The position numbers were made by a program, and so were the translations under genes. Positions 56,604-64,000 of a DNA stretch of 64,000 nucleotides are shown one piece after another. The notes beneath the pieces were generated by a model, which saw only the letters and a program-made list of their open reading frames with translations, ran no database searches and was not told the DNA's origin. Every line of letters begins with the position of its first letter. Position 1 is the stretch's first letter. The stretch is from Paenibacillus phytorum (GTDB lineage: Bacteria; Bacillota; Bacilli; Paenibacillales; NBRC-103111). Where the stretch lies: positions 1 to 64,000 of the forward strand of contig NZ_WHOA01000009.1 in NCBI RefSeq assembly GCF_013141715.1, in the 5' to 3' direction.

Positions 56604-57437
56604 TTACTTCTGAAAGGTTCTCGGCGAGCTTCCGAACTTCTGTTTGAAGGCTCGTTCGAAGTGAGTTAACGTATTAAATCCGGAGGCATAGCAAATTTCT
56701 GTGACAGGTATATCCGATGCCATTAATAACGATTTAGCAAAGTTCAAACGCAGTCCCTGTAAATAAATTTGGAAAGGGATTCCTGTCATTTTACGAAATG
56801 CTTGACTGAAATAATTAGGTGCCAATGCAGCCTGTTTGGCTGCTTCCTCTAATCGTAGCGGATCTCGAAAATGATGGTGAATATAGACAAGAGCTCTCTG
56901 AATCGAACGATGCTGAGCTTCTAAATCCTTTTCATCGATACGTGGGTGCTTCTGACTATGGGCTCGAAAAAGGTTAAGAAGGATCCGCTCCAGCGCACCT
57001 TTCACCATCATTCGCTGACCTGGCATCCAATTATAGGCCTCACTGCTAATCAGGCGAAATTCTGACTCTATCATGTCAAAGCTAACATCGATATCAACCA
57101 TATATTCGGCAAATTGTTGAAACATCAGCTCTCTTATGTCTTCCCCAAGAAATTCTCCCGAGAAAACAAGGTTGTAAATATCCATAGGTTCATCGGGAAA
57201 TGAATATATCTCATGAAAATCTGCTGGTGTTAGTAGAAAGAGACTTCCTCTCGTAAGCTGATGCTCAGTTCCATTAACGATGTTCACTCCTCTACCACGG
57301 AGAACAAAGCAAAGCTCATAAAATTCATGCCAATGCAAGGAGTGGTGTTCGTTTTTGATGTGTTGATAGTAAATTTGAAAAGAGGAGGAGGGATCAATAA
57401 ATTGAGCATTCGTTAACCTAATCGGTTGTTTCTTCAT
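56604..57437 (-). CDS. AraC-family regulator
   Basis: About 277 residues from the ATG at 57437 (GGAGGG six bases upstream; an ATG at 57464 is in frame). Cupin sensor LHWHEFYELCFVLRGRG and C-terminal AraC domain LRLEEAAKQAALAPNYFSQAF, VTEICYASGFNTLTHFERAF. It lies directly downstream of a PhyH gene on the same strand, with 77 bases between. Confidence 0.9.
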   Translation of the reverse strand: MKKQPIRLTNAQFIDPSSSFQIYYQHIKNEHHSLHWHEFYELCFVLRGRGVNIVNGTEHQLTRGSLFLLTPADFHEIYSFPDEPMDIYNLVFSGEFLGEDIRELMFQQFAEYMVDIDVSFDMIESEFRLISSEAYNWMPGQRMMVKGALERILLNLFRAHSQKHPRIDEKDLEAQHRSIQRALVYIHHHFRDPLRLEEAAKQAALAPNYFSQAFRKMTGIPFQIYLQGLRLNFAKSLLMASDIPVTEICYASGFNTLTHFERAFKQKFGSSPRTFQK

Positions 57438-57514
57438 ATCTGCCCTCCGCCTCCATTTTTCCATTTATTATAGCACAACGAGATGCACCTTAAATCAGCT
57501 ATTGCAGCTGTCTT

Positions 57515-58246
57515 TTATACGTTAGCGTACGTATTTCCTGCTAGATCTTGACCGCGTGCCAACCATACTTTAAAGTTTTTGTTTTTCTCTGGATACACTT
57601 GCGTTTCAGTTGAGAAATAACGCATGGTATATCCACAACGACGGTTTTCGCTTTTGTTCGGATCAGCACCGTGAATAATGCGCGAGTCATGCAGCGAGCA
57701 TTGACCTCTCTGTAATTCGAAATGAACAGCTGTTGATGTATCCATGTTTTTAATTTGCGTATTAAACAGATTCTGGGACCCATCTACACTTTCATACTCA
57801 GAGAAACCGTTGTTATGTGTACCGGGAATAACTTGCATGCAGCCATTTTCCTTCGAACTATTATCGATGGCCAGCCAAACCGTAATGATTTTATCAAATG
57901 AACTAACCCGGCCATTCCAATAAGCCGAATCCTCATGCCATGGCGTTGCCCTGCCAATAAAGGGGTCTTTGCAAATAAAATGGCTTGACCATAGACCGAT
58001 GTTCGGTCCGATAATAGGCTCCACGAGATCCAGAACTTCATCAGACAGGAGGAATTTGAGCAGGCGTTCTTCACGGAAATGAGGTGTGTCCAGCTCGTCG
58101 GACAGTTTACTTCCTTTTTGCTTCAGTTGATCTTCAAATATATCCGTCAATTCAGCTAACTTCTCTGGTGAAAACAGCTGTTTTTCATAAAGTAAGTACC
58201 CGTTCTTCTTATAAAATTCGACTTCTTCATTTGTTAATTTACTCAA
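57515..58246 (-). CDS. PhyH-family Fe(II)/2-oxoglutarate dioxygenase
   Basis: 243 residues. H-x-D in WHEDSAYWNG, distal H in RIIHGADPNKSENRRCG with an arginine nearby. The family pattern YKKNGYLLYEKQLF opens the protein and ENGCMQVIPGTH is present. Third PhyH gene of the window, again with an AraC neighbour. Substrate unknown; relatives modify small natural products, opine-like compounds or betaine derivatives. Confidence 0.85.
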   Translation of the reverse strand: MSKLTNEEVEFYKKNGYLLYEKQLFSPEKLAELTDIFEDQLKQKGSKLSDELDTPHFREERLLKFLLSDEVLDLVEPIIGPNIGLWSSHFICKDPFIGRATPWHEDSAYWNGRVSSFDKIITVWLAIDNSSKENGCMQVIPGTHNNGFSEYESVDGSQNLFNTQIKNMDTSTAVHFELQRGQCSLHDSRIIHGADPNKSENRRCGYTMRYFSTETQVYPEKNKNFKVWLARGQDLAGNTYANV

Positions 58247-58387
58247 CCAAAGCCCTCCTAAATGTGTGTTCTTATCGACAAGTTAACTATAACGCACATG
58301 TAGGATAGCAGGCTTATCGTTTACTCAGAAAAAGTTAGCGTATCTTAAGGTAATGCAAGAAAAACCGGAGCTTCTAATCGATCACAA

Positions 58388-58418
58388 GAAAAAAAGCCAC
58401 TCTTGGAAGAGTGACTTT
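58388..58418 (-). terminator. Terminator of the NHL gene
   Basis: AGTCACTCTT-CC-AAGAGTGGCT then six T on the minus strand. Confidence 0.85.
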
Positions 58419-58459
58419 GTATCCTAAATGATAAGTAACAAGATAATGATAACCATCAA

Positions 58460-59407
58460 TTACCTGCGAGCGAGCTTGGTCAAGCGTCCATCCGAAATCC
58501 ACTCGGCCACGTACACATCCCCACGCGAATCAACACAGATACCATGCGGAGAACTGAATTTGTTTGCGCGATAGTAAGCTTTATCTAGATTAGGCCATCC
58601 CTCTTGCGATTTAGCTTGACGATCCTCACCCAAGTGCGCAATTAATCTATCATGTTTATCGAACACCGTTACACGGCTGAATAAGTCTGGAAAATACATT
58701 TCATCCTTGTAGAAATAGAAGCTGCATGGCATATCCATATCATGGTCAAAAGCGCGTTTGAATTGCCCATCGAGTGTAAACACTTGGATCCGATGATTGC
58801 CTCGATCCGCAACATAAAGTTCCGGTTCTCCGCGTCTCAAATCAACGGAAATGCCATGTGGACAAGCGAATTGCCCAACTTCTGAGCCCTTCCCTCCCCA
58901 TGAGCGAATATAGTCACCAAGTGCATTATATTGATGTACCCAGCTTTGACCATAACCATCTGAAATATAAATATCGCCATTCGGCGCCACAGCTACATCT
59001 GTAGGCACAAATTTGCGTTCAGCATCATAAATCTCAGGAAGATCAGGCGTGCCGATCGTTAACAGATGTTCGCCGGTTAATGTTGTTTTAACCATAATTC
59101 CTTTGTCCGTGTCGGTCACATAAAGGAATTCGCCACCTGCTTCTTTGTGCAGATAAAAACCGTGCGCACCTCCTTCGAATTCTTCGCCCCATGCATTCAA
59201 ATATTGCCCGTTACGGTCAAATACCACAACGGAGGGCTTTCCGGTATGGAACAAATAAAAATGACCCGCTTCATCAACTTCAATTCCATGTGTGTAACCT
59301 AGTGTGACATTTCCGGGCACTTTGGCCCAATTGGGAATAACTTCATAGTTATGTGACGTATTACCTGCTTGAAGGGCACTCAGAGATAGCGCTTCCAATA
59401 TATCCAC
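58460..59407 (-). CDS. NHL-repeat beta-propeller protein
   Basis: 315 residues, six NHL-like blades each with a GxxxDxxG...YVxD pattern (GIEVDEAGHFYLF, DVAVAPNGDIYISDGYGQS, GISVDLRRGEPELYVADRGNHRIQVF, GICVDSRGDVYVAEW). Similar to the fold of peptidyl-alpha-hydroxyglycine amidating lyases, but no signal peptide is seen. Start uncertain: GTG at 59407 or TTG at 59398. Often found near PhyH genes in Paenibacillus; here 214 bases away on the same strand. Confidence 0.8.
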   Translation of the reverse strand: MDILEALSLSALQAGNTSHNYEVIPNWAKVPGNVTLGYTHGIEVDEAGHFYLFHTGKPSVVVFDRNGQYLNAWGEEFEGGAHGFYLHKEAGGEFLYVTDTDKGIMVKTTLTGEHLLTIGTPDLPEIYDAERKFVPTDVAVAPNGDIYISDGYGQSWVHQYNALGDYIRSWGGKGSEVGQFACPHGISVDLRRGEPELYVADRGNHRIQVFTLDGQFKRAFDHDMDMPCSFYFYKDEMYFPDLFSRVTVFDKHDRLIAHLGEDRQAKSQEGWPNLDKAYYRANKFSSPHGICVDSRGDVYVAEWISDGRLTKLARR

Positions 59408-59649
59408 ATCCTTTTCTACTTATTTCCTTTCATAATAACACTTAATTATTGCTATGTACTAGTTCAAATGTTGAAAGCCAGTTACATTCAGGAGTGGATG
59501 CATCCATGTCAATCTGGGCAACCTATTGAGTGCCTTTTCAGCAGAGGAGCGATTCAAACTTAGGATCAACGTTTACATAGTGGTAGGCACTTAAAACAAT
59601 AAGCGATGGTCTTAATCCATACATGAACACACCAAAGGAGGAACTATCC

Positions 59650-60594
59650 ATGCCAAACAAAATTCATCTTGAAGCCGCAGCACTGAAATTCGCAGAAGAT
59701 ACTGCAAAACCGCCATTTCTCTTCGATCTAGGTCCTGTAAAAGGGCGCGAGACTGTTGACAAGGTGCAATCCGAGCCTGTCCATAAAGAAGCTGTCGACA
59801 TGCAAGATCTTACAATCTCAGGTGGCCCGAGTGGTGAAGTATCCGTGAGAATTCTGCGACCAAAGAAATCACCTCCGACACTCCCTGTTATCCTGTATAT
59901 TCACGGTGCTGGATGGGTTTTCGGAAATGCACATACGCATGATCGCTTAGTCCGCGAACTTGCAGTTGGTGCTCAGGCAGCCGTCGTATTCCCCAACTAT
60001 AGCCTTTCGCCTGAGGCCAAGTATCCAACAGCACTCGAGGAGATCTACGCCGTCCTCCAATGGATAGCCAGCCATGCAAAGGAGTACGGCTTCGATGCAG
60101 AGCGTCTCACTATTGCAGGCGATAGTGTTGGCGGCAATATGGCCGCAGCTATTACGTTGGTCGCCAAGGAACGCAAGGGCCCGACCATCCATAAGCAGCT
60201 GCTGTTCTACCCTGTAACCGATGCATCCTTCGATATGGATTCCTATGAGCAGTTCGCTACGGGATACTTCCTACGTCGTGATGCGATGCAGTGGTTCTGG
60301 GATCAGTACACGTCCGATCCCCGCGAACGAGCGGAGGTGACGGCATCTCCGCTGCGAGCTACGCTCGAGCAGCTCAGCTGCCTCCCGCCCGCGCTGATCA
60401 TCACGGGCGAGGCCGACGTGCTGCGCGATGAGGGCGAAGCCTACGCGAACAAGCTTCGCGAAGCCGGCGTGCCCGTCACGTCCGTGCGCTTCCAAGGCAT
60501 CATCCACGACTTCGTGATGCTGAATGCCTTGGCCGACACGGCTGCCGCGCGCGGTGCCATGATGCTCGCCAAAGCTTGGCTGCGAGAATCATAA
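59650..60594 (+). CDS. Alpha/beta hydrolase, acetyl-esterase (HSL) family
   Basis: 314 residues from the ATG at 59650 (AAAGGAGG upstream; an ATG at 59623 is in frame). HSL motif HGAGWVFG (oxyanion hole), nucleophile GDSVGGN, late GEADVLRDEG aspartate and HDFVML histidine. Hydrolyses short acyl esters; substrate unknown. Third-position GC rises sharply after about 60300. Confidence 0.9.
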   Translation: MPNKIHLEAAALKFAEDTAKPPFLFDLGPVKGRETVDKVQSEPVHKEAVDMQDLTISGGPSGEVSVRILRPKKSPPTLPVILYIHGAGWVFGNAHTHDRLVRELAVGAQAAVVFPNYSLSPEAKYPTALEEIYAVLQWIASHAKEYGFDAERLTIAGDSVGGNMAAAITLVAKERKGPTIHKQLLFYPVTDASFDMDSYEQFATGYFLRRDAMQWFWDQYTSDPRERAEVTASPLRATLEQLSCLPPALIITGEADVLRDEGEAYANKLREAGVPVTSVRFQGIIHDFVMLNALADTAAARGAMMLAKAWLRES

Positions 60595-60624
60595 CTATAG
60601 CCTGCGGTGCAAGCAGGCCAACGC

Positions 60625-60675
60625 GAAGAAACAGAGGCACAATCCACCTGTGGATGTGTCTCTGTTTCTTTTTCA
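60625..60675 (+). terminator. Terminator of the esterase gene
   Basis: AGAAACAGAGGCACA and TGTGTCTCTGTTTCT pair around ATCCACCTGTGGA, followed by T5. Confidence 0.85.
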
Positions 60676-60758
60676 TAGAGGAGTATCGTTTTGCATAGAT
60701 CCTCGAAACCATTTTTCCTCATATATATTGGTATAATTAATGTTCTACATCCCCCATT

Positions 60759-60902
60759 TGTTGGTACATGCATTGTTTTTGCTCCACCATATGTTGGTAA
60801 AAGCAATATTTACTACCACATATGTTGGTACAAGCTATGTTTTACTCCTACACATGTTGCTACAAGCAATGTTTTACTCCCTCACATGGGTTCGCAAAGC
60901 AA
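60759..60902. repeat. Degenerate ~32-bp tandem repeat
   Basis: Units beginning TGTTGGTA at 60759, 60792, 60823, 60855 (TGTTGCTA) and 60887 (degenerate), so 31-33 bp apart. The core is TGTTGGTACAAGC followed by ATGTTTTACTCC. Directly abuts hairpin array IV. Short ORFs here only read the repeats. Confidence 0.75.
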
Positions 60903-60903
60903 T

Positions 60904-61085
60904 GTTGTATTCTGTACAACATTAAGCAAGCTAATTCACGATATCACTACGATTGTTGTAGAGAATACAACATTTTCTCCCAAAAGCAGCTCAAAAGCTT
61001 AAAATACGGTTAGATTGTTGCACAAAATACAACATCCAACAGCTTGGTGAGAAGAAATCACCGAAATTGTTGTACAGCGTACAAC
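60904..61085. repeat. Hairpin array IV (GTTGTA stems)
   Basis: GTTGTA-N5-TACAAC hairpins start at 60904, 60955, 61017 (left arm GTTGCA) and 61069: spacing 51, 62, 52. Inter-hairpin sequence resembles that of array II (for example AGAAATCA-x2-GAAA before the last hairpin). A copy of the same element 47 kb away. Confidence 0.85.
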
Positions 61086-61127
61086 TTTCATCCTATTCGC
61101 TGCGAAAAACAGACGCACAGGCTTCCC

Positions 61128-62597
61128 TTAATGCCGGACCTGCTCCATCCATTCCGTAGCTACATCAACCGCTTGTTTAAAGCACTCTCGCCCGCGGCTA
61201 ATCAGCGCTTGCTTCGCTTTATCGTATTCTCCTTCCAGCATCCATGCTGCATTTTGATCCTTGATCATACTAAAAGCATCCCAAGCAGAGCGCAACGAGG
61301 AGAAGTATTTTCGATCACTCGCCTCTTTCAACTTACTTTCTAGCTCTTTCATACATGTTTGTAAAAGTACTTCTTGTGCCACTTTTTTCTGGTACCAATC
61401 GTTTATTTTTTCTGGATCCCTAGCTTCAATCAACGAAACCATGATCGCTCTCATGCCCGTCGCACATTCCATCCATACATCCAAATCTTTCTGCAAGACA
61501 TGAGAGTGCTGGATTGAAGGCAATTTAAATTGTGAAACTACCGAGCGCAAGGAAAGGCTGCTCATTGTCGCTTCTTGAATACTTTCATTCATTCCCAAGA
61601 TATTCTGAAGCTGAACATCAGCAGCAGCCAAAACTTCTTCGCTCCCAGCCGCTACTTGTTGAATCATTGCTGACGTTTGATTAATCGAGTTAGCTATAGA
61701 CAATGTATTGCTGGTAACACCTTCTAAGCGACTATCTACTCCCTGCATGTCCCCCAAAAGTTGACCAAGAAATGACTCCATCACTTCATACTTACTAACC
61801 GCTCCTTGCAAAGTGTGCGCTCCTGTACCAACCGTGTCCTGCATCTGGTGAATCGAACCTCGCAATCCATCTGCACTAGAAGTAACCATTTGGATTAGTT
61901 CCTGTATGTTAACCGTTTCCTGCTTTGTCTGAATGGCCATTTTCGATATCTCTTGAGCAACGACTGCAAATCCCTTTCCCTGTTCTCCTGCACGCGCCGC
62001 TTCAATATTCGCATTTAGCGCTAACAATTGAGTTTGTTTAGAGATATGTTCGATTAGAATGGTCATGTCTGCGATTTTCTCAAGTGCTTTATTCAATTCA
62101 TCCATTTTTACATAGATTTGCGTACTATCCTTGGAGATTAACTGCATTTGTTCCATCGCAACACTCATTTCCACTCTACCGGAGCTCACTTCTCCCAAAA
62201 ACTGAGTCGATGATTGGACGATGGCACTGTTGCTATCTTTAACTCCCTCGAGAAAGGTGTGAATAGGATGGATTTGATCTGATATGAACTGGGCATGTTC
62301 CGAGGCATCCTGCATACCTTCAGCCATTTCCCGCATCGTAGTCGTTATTTCTTCTACCTGCACAGTAATCAGAGTTGACCTCGCGCTCGTATCCTCCATC
62401 TTATGATAGAGCCCACTGGACGATTTATCTACGATTCGGATGAGAGATTTCAAACTGCGAATTGTTTTTTTCAACGTACTGATTAATGATTTCTCACCAA
62501 CAACTGGAGCACAGCTCATACTGAAATCACCCGTAGCCATTTTTAATAAATCCCCATGAACCTTTTCATACGATGATGAATGAAATAGTTTGAACAA
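61128..62597 (-). CDS. Soluble methyl-accepting chemotaxis-like protein
   Basis: About 489 residues from a TTG at 62597 with AAGGGGGGA upstream (a GTG at 62618 precedes that site). No membrane segments. The signalling hairpin tip [33 protein letters not shown], given here in part, lies near residue 205; a C-terminal helical sensor-like region (about 375-489, with two Trp-rich helices) follows. So the sensor is C-terminal, the reverse of classic chemoreceptors. Likely a cytosolic receptor for CheA/CheW. Promoter and a leader terminator are described separately. Confidence 0.85.
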   Translation of the reverse strand: MFKLFHSSSYEKVHGDLLKMATGDFSMSCAPVVGEKSLISTLKKTIRSLKSLIRIVDKSSSGLYHKMEDTSARSTLITVQVEEITTTMREMAEGMQDASEHAQFISDQIHPIHTFLEGVKDSNSAIVQSSTQFLGEVSSGRVEMSVAMEQMQLISKDSTQIYVKMDELNKALEKIADMTILIEHISKQTQLLALNANIEAARAGEQGKGFAVVAQEISKMAIQTKQETVNIQELIQMVTSSADGLRGSIHQMQDTVGTGAHTLQGAVSKYEVMESFLGQLLGDMQGVDSRLEGVTSNTLSIANSINQTSAMIQQVAAGSEEVLAAADVQLQNILGMNESIQEATMSSLSLRSVVSQFKLPSIQHSHVLQKDLDVWMECATGMRAIMVSLIEARDPEKINDWYQKKVAQEVLLQTCMKELESKLKEASDRKYFSSLRSAWDAFSMIKDQNAAWMLEGEYDKAKQALISRGRECFKQAVDVATEWMEQVRH

Positions 62598-62622
62598 AGT
62601 GATCCCCCCTTTTTTCACATAA

Positions 62623-62661
62623 AAAAGCCTATCCCATTACAGAAACTGTAACGGATAGGCT
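62623..62661 (-). terminator. Hairpin + T-run between the MCP promoter and its start
   Basis: Minus strand AAGCCTATCC-GTTACAG / CTGTAAT-GGGATAGGCTT then TTTTTT. It lies 139 bases past the heparinase-like gene but also about 65 bases inside the leader made from the promoter at 62733-62761. It may end the upstream gene or act as an attenuator of the MCP gene. Confidence 0.7.
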
Positions 62662-62710
62662 TCGTTGCCGACTAGAACAATAAAGAAAACAATGTTAGAT
62701 TTTCTACATG

Positions 62711-62761
62711 ATCACATCTTTGTGATGGTTCGATTATATAAAAAATGTTGTTTCGCGTCAA
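62711..62761 (-). promoter_or_regulatory. MCP promoter
   Basis: Minus strand TTGACG (62761-62756)-N17-TATAAT (62738-62733), a near-consensus sigma-A promoter. A palindrome ATCACA-TCTT-TGTGAT (62711-62726) covers the predicted start and may be an operator. Confidence 0.75.
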
Positions 62762-62799
62762 TATATGTAACACTACTATTACATCTACTGAAATGCTAA

Positions 62800-64000
62800 T
62801 TAAAGCACAGGCTCTAGAGTCACTGATATAACCTGCTGTCTTGCCGTATCCACACTCGTCAGATCAATCAGATACACGGTTTCAGAATGCCCAGAATGAT
62901 CCAAGTGTTCAACAGTCTGAATCGCTGCATTCAACTGCCGGGCTTCATACACAAGGCGAAGCTTCTTACCTTCACTCGCGCTTAAAATGATTCCCCCCTC
63001 CTTACCAACTTCTGGCGGATACAGGGTAATGAAACGCTCAGTAATCGACGTAGGCGGTTCCGTGAATTCATAACTGTCCGTTATCGTTAATTTGCCCTGA
63101 TGCTTATCCAAATCGAACAATCGCTCCAATTTGTGCAAATGCGGTAGGTGATAAGCTCGCCGCAGATCCAATAGGAATCGATCTCTTCCTTCTTGAATAC
63201 CCACTTCCACTACCTGCGAACGATACTGCTCTCCTTCACTTTGAAAGCAGCCATTAATGATGGGAACACTATGCCCCGCTGAGCTGTTGCAAAGAATCGA
63301 ATAACGTTCGTCTCCAAAATATTGTCTTGTATATAAACCAGCACCAAGATCCTCGAACCACCTAACGCCGTCCACTACCCAAACAAAATGTCCGATATCA
63401 TTATGATTATGAGGCTCATTATTATGTCCGCCCTTCGCTGCAAAGCTAATTAGTTTACCGCCCACCTGACACCGGCTAACCATCCATTCGGCTTCTTGAA
63501 GGAACTCTGAACGAAGCGGCAGCCCTTCCCTTTTTTCCAACAGCGCATAGTCCGTCCAAGCAAGATCACGCAGTGCCGTTGCGAAGCGGCCGCAGTGATC
63601 ATTTGAATTCGAGCGATACGTCAGCGACGGGATGTGGAGTTGTTCAATCCTTTGGCATAGACGGCTAAATAAGCCAGTCTGAATACCGCTCGTACGCACG
63701 CAATCGGAGAAATTAGCCACATGATTCTCCTGTAAAAAGCAGAATTGCGGGAACTCCGCAATGCGCCGGGCTTTCTTTTCATCCAGAAGCAGATCGACCC
63801 GTCCACCTGTACGCTGCTTCAGCAGCTCCGCAAAATATACGTAATAACCGAAACCGTAGTACCAGTAACCGAGACCTTCGAGACACGCCCCCTCTTCAGT
63901 GAACCCTTCAAGGAAGCACTCCATCGCTTCAAAAACGCGATTTAACACAGGCATCAGGATTCTCGAATCCTGAATCATATAAATAGCAGCCATTCCGATG
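62800..64000 (-). CDS. Heparinase II/III-like protein (5' end outside window)
   Basis: The C-terminal 400 residues of a polysaccharide lyase-like protein. Barrel part with YWYYGFGYYVYFAELL, then the heparinase II/III C-terminal beta domain signature AAKGGHNNEPHNHNDIGHFV (metal or catalytic region). The frame is open to the window edge, so the start lies beyond 64000. Lacks visible ABC partners here; degrades or modifies uronic acid-containing polysaccharides by family analogy. Confidence 0.8.
   Translation of the reverse strand, partial: IGMAAIYMIQDSRILMPVLNRVFEAMECFLEGFTEEGACLEGLGYWYYGFGYYVYFAELLKQRTGGRVDLLLDEKKARRIAEFPQFCFLQENHVANFSDCVRTSGIQTGLFSRLCQRIEQLHIPSLTYRSNSNDHCGRFATALRDLAWTDYALLEKREGLPLRSEFLQEAEWMVSRCQVGGKLISFAAKGGHNNEPHNHNDIGHFVWVVDGVRWFEDLGAGLYTRQYFGDERYSILCNSSAGHSVPIINGCFQSEGEQYRSQVVEVGIQEGRDRFLLDLRRAYHLPHLHKLERLFDLDKHQGKLTITDSYEFTEPPTSITERFITLYPPEVGKEGGIILSASEGKKLRLVYEARQLNAAIQTVEHLDHSGHSETVYLIDLTSVDTARQQVISVTLEPVL

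Noticed and set aside
62620..62665. Possible c-di-GMP riboswitch half (GCCTATCC...GGATAGGC followed by CGTTGCCG)
   Set aside because: On the plus strand this faces no gene, and the conserved 5' half of the GEMM motif is absent; it is explained as a terminator stem.
1..64000. rRNA, tRNA or transposase genes
   Set aside because: None of the characteristic sequences or family proteins was recognised anywhere in the window.

Overview
The window looks like a chromosome segment of a low-to-mid GC Firmicute of the Paenibacillaceae (Paenibacillus/Cohnella type). Supporting signs are strong AGGAGG-type ribosome binding sites, frequent TTG/GTG starts, a DUF3231 protein, many AraC regulators, an LplABC-type sugar importer next to very large secreted golvesin-domain enzymes, and a CydS-type small oxidase subunit. 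No rRNA, tRNA, CRISPR array or intact insertion sequence was seen.

Layout. 0-2.5 kb: a hairpin array, then SRPBCC/AHSA1 proteins around an ArsR regulator with a divergent promoter pair. 2.5-10.4 kb: DUF3231 protein, a DHA2 drug exporter with its divergent TetR repressor (operator inside the exporter promoter), AraC regulators around a PhyH dioxygenase-HEAT fusion, and a decayed altronate-dehydratase-type gene. 10.4-14 kb: TrhA/hemolysin III, a PlsY-like protein overlapping a glycosyltransferase, and two unrecognised proteins. 14.05-14.9 kb: two adjacent hairpin arrays, one a 113-bp tandem repeat. 14.9-17 kb: a zinc-ribbon miniprotein and an AraC/PhyH pair. 17-28 kb: a polysaccharide-use locus on the minus strand with two permeases, a solute-binding lipoprotein, an SGNH hydrolase and a 1,868-residue secreted enzyme. 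The permease operon and the large enzyme share a promoter element built from three 9-bp direct repeats. 28-41 kb: a degraded small gene, a Rossmann-fold oxidoreductase, and a complete carbon-phosphorus lyase operon (PHP phosphodiesterase, phnF, G, H, I, J, K, M, L, D, C, E, E) behind a promoter whose -10 box lies in a PhnF-type operator.

41-50 kb is visibly more AT-rich and looks acquired: two secreted PHP-domain metallohydrolases flank a HupE/UreJ-like membrane protein, with broken flavin monooxygenase genes at both ends, followed by cadA/cadC. 50-53 kb: cytochrome bd oxidase (cydA, cydB, cydS) behind an FNR-type box. 53-56 kb: an orphan solute-binding protein and a Tat-dependent multicopper oxidase - ZIP transporter - TatA operon. 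56-60.6 kb: AraC/PhyH pair, an NHL propeller protein and an esterase. 60.7-61.1 kb: 32-bp repeats and another hairpin array. 61.1-64 kb: a soluble chemoreceptor-like protein with a terminator in its leader, and a heparinase II/III-like protein cut by the window edge.

The most unusual signal is a family of intergenic inverted-repeat arrays at four places. Their hairpins are spaced about 51 and 62 bp apart (5 and 6 helical turns). The stem sequence is uniform within an array but differs between arrays, while the spacing is kept, and in two arrays the inter-hairpin sequence is kept too.
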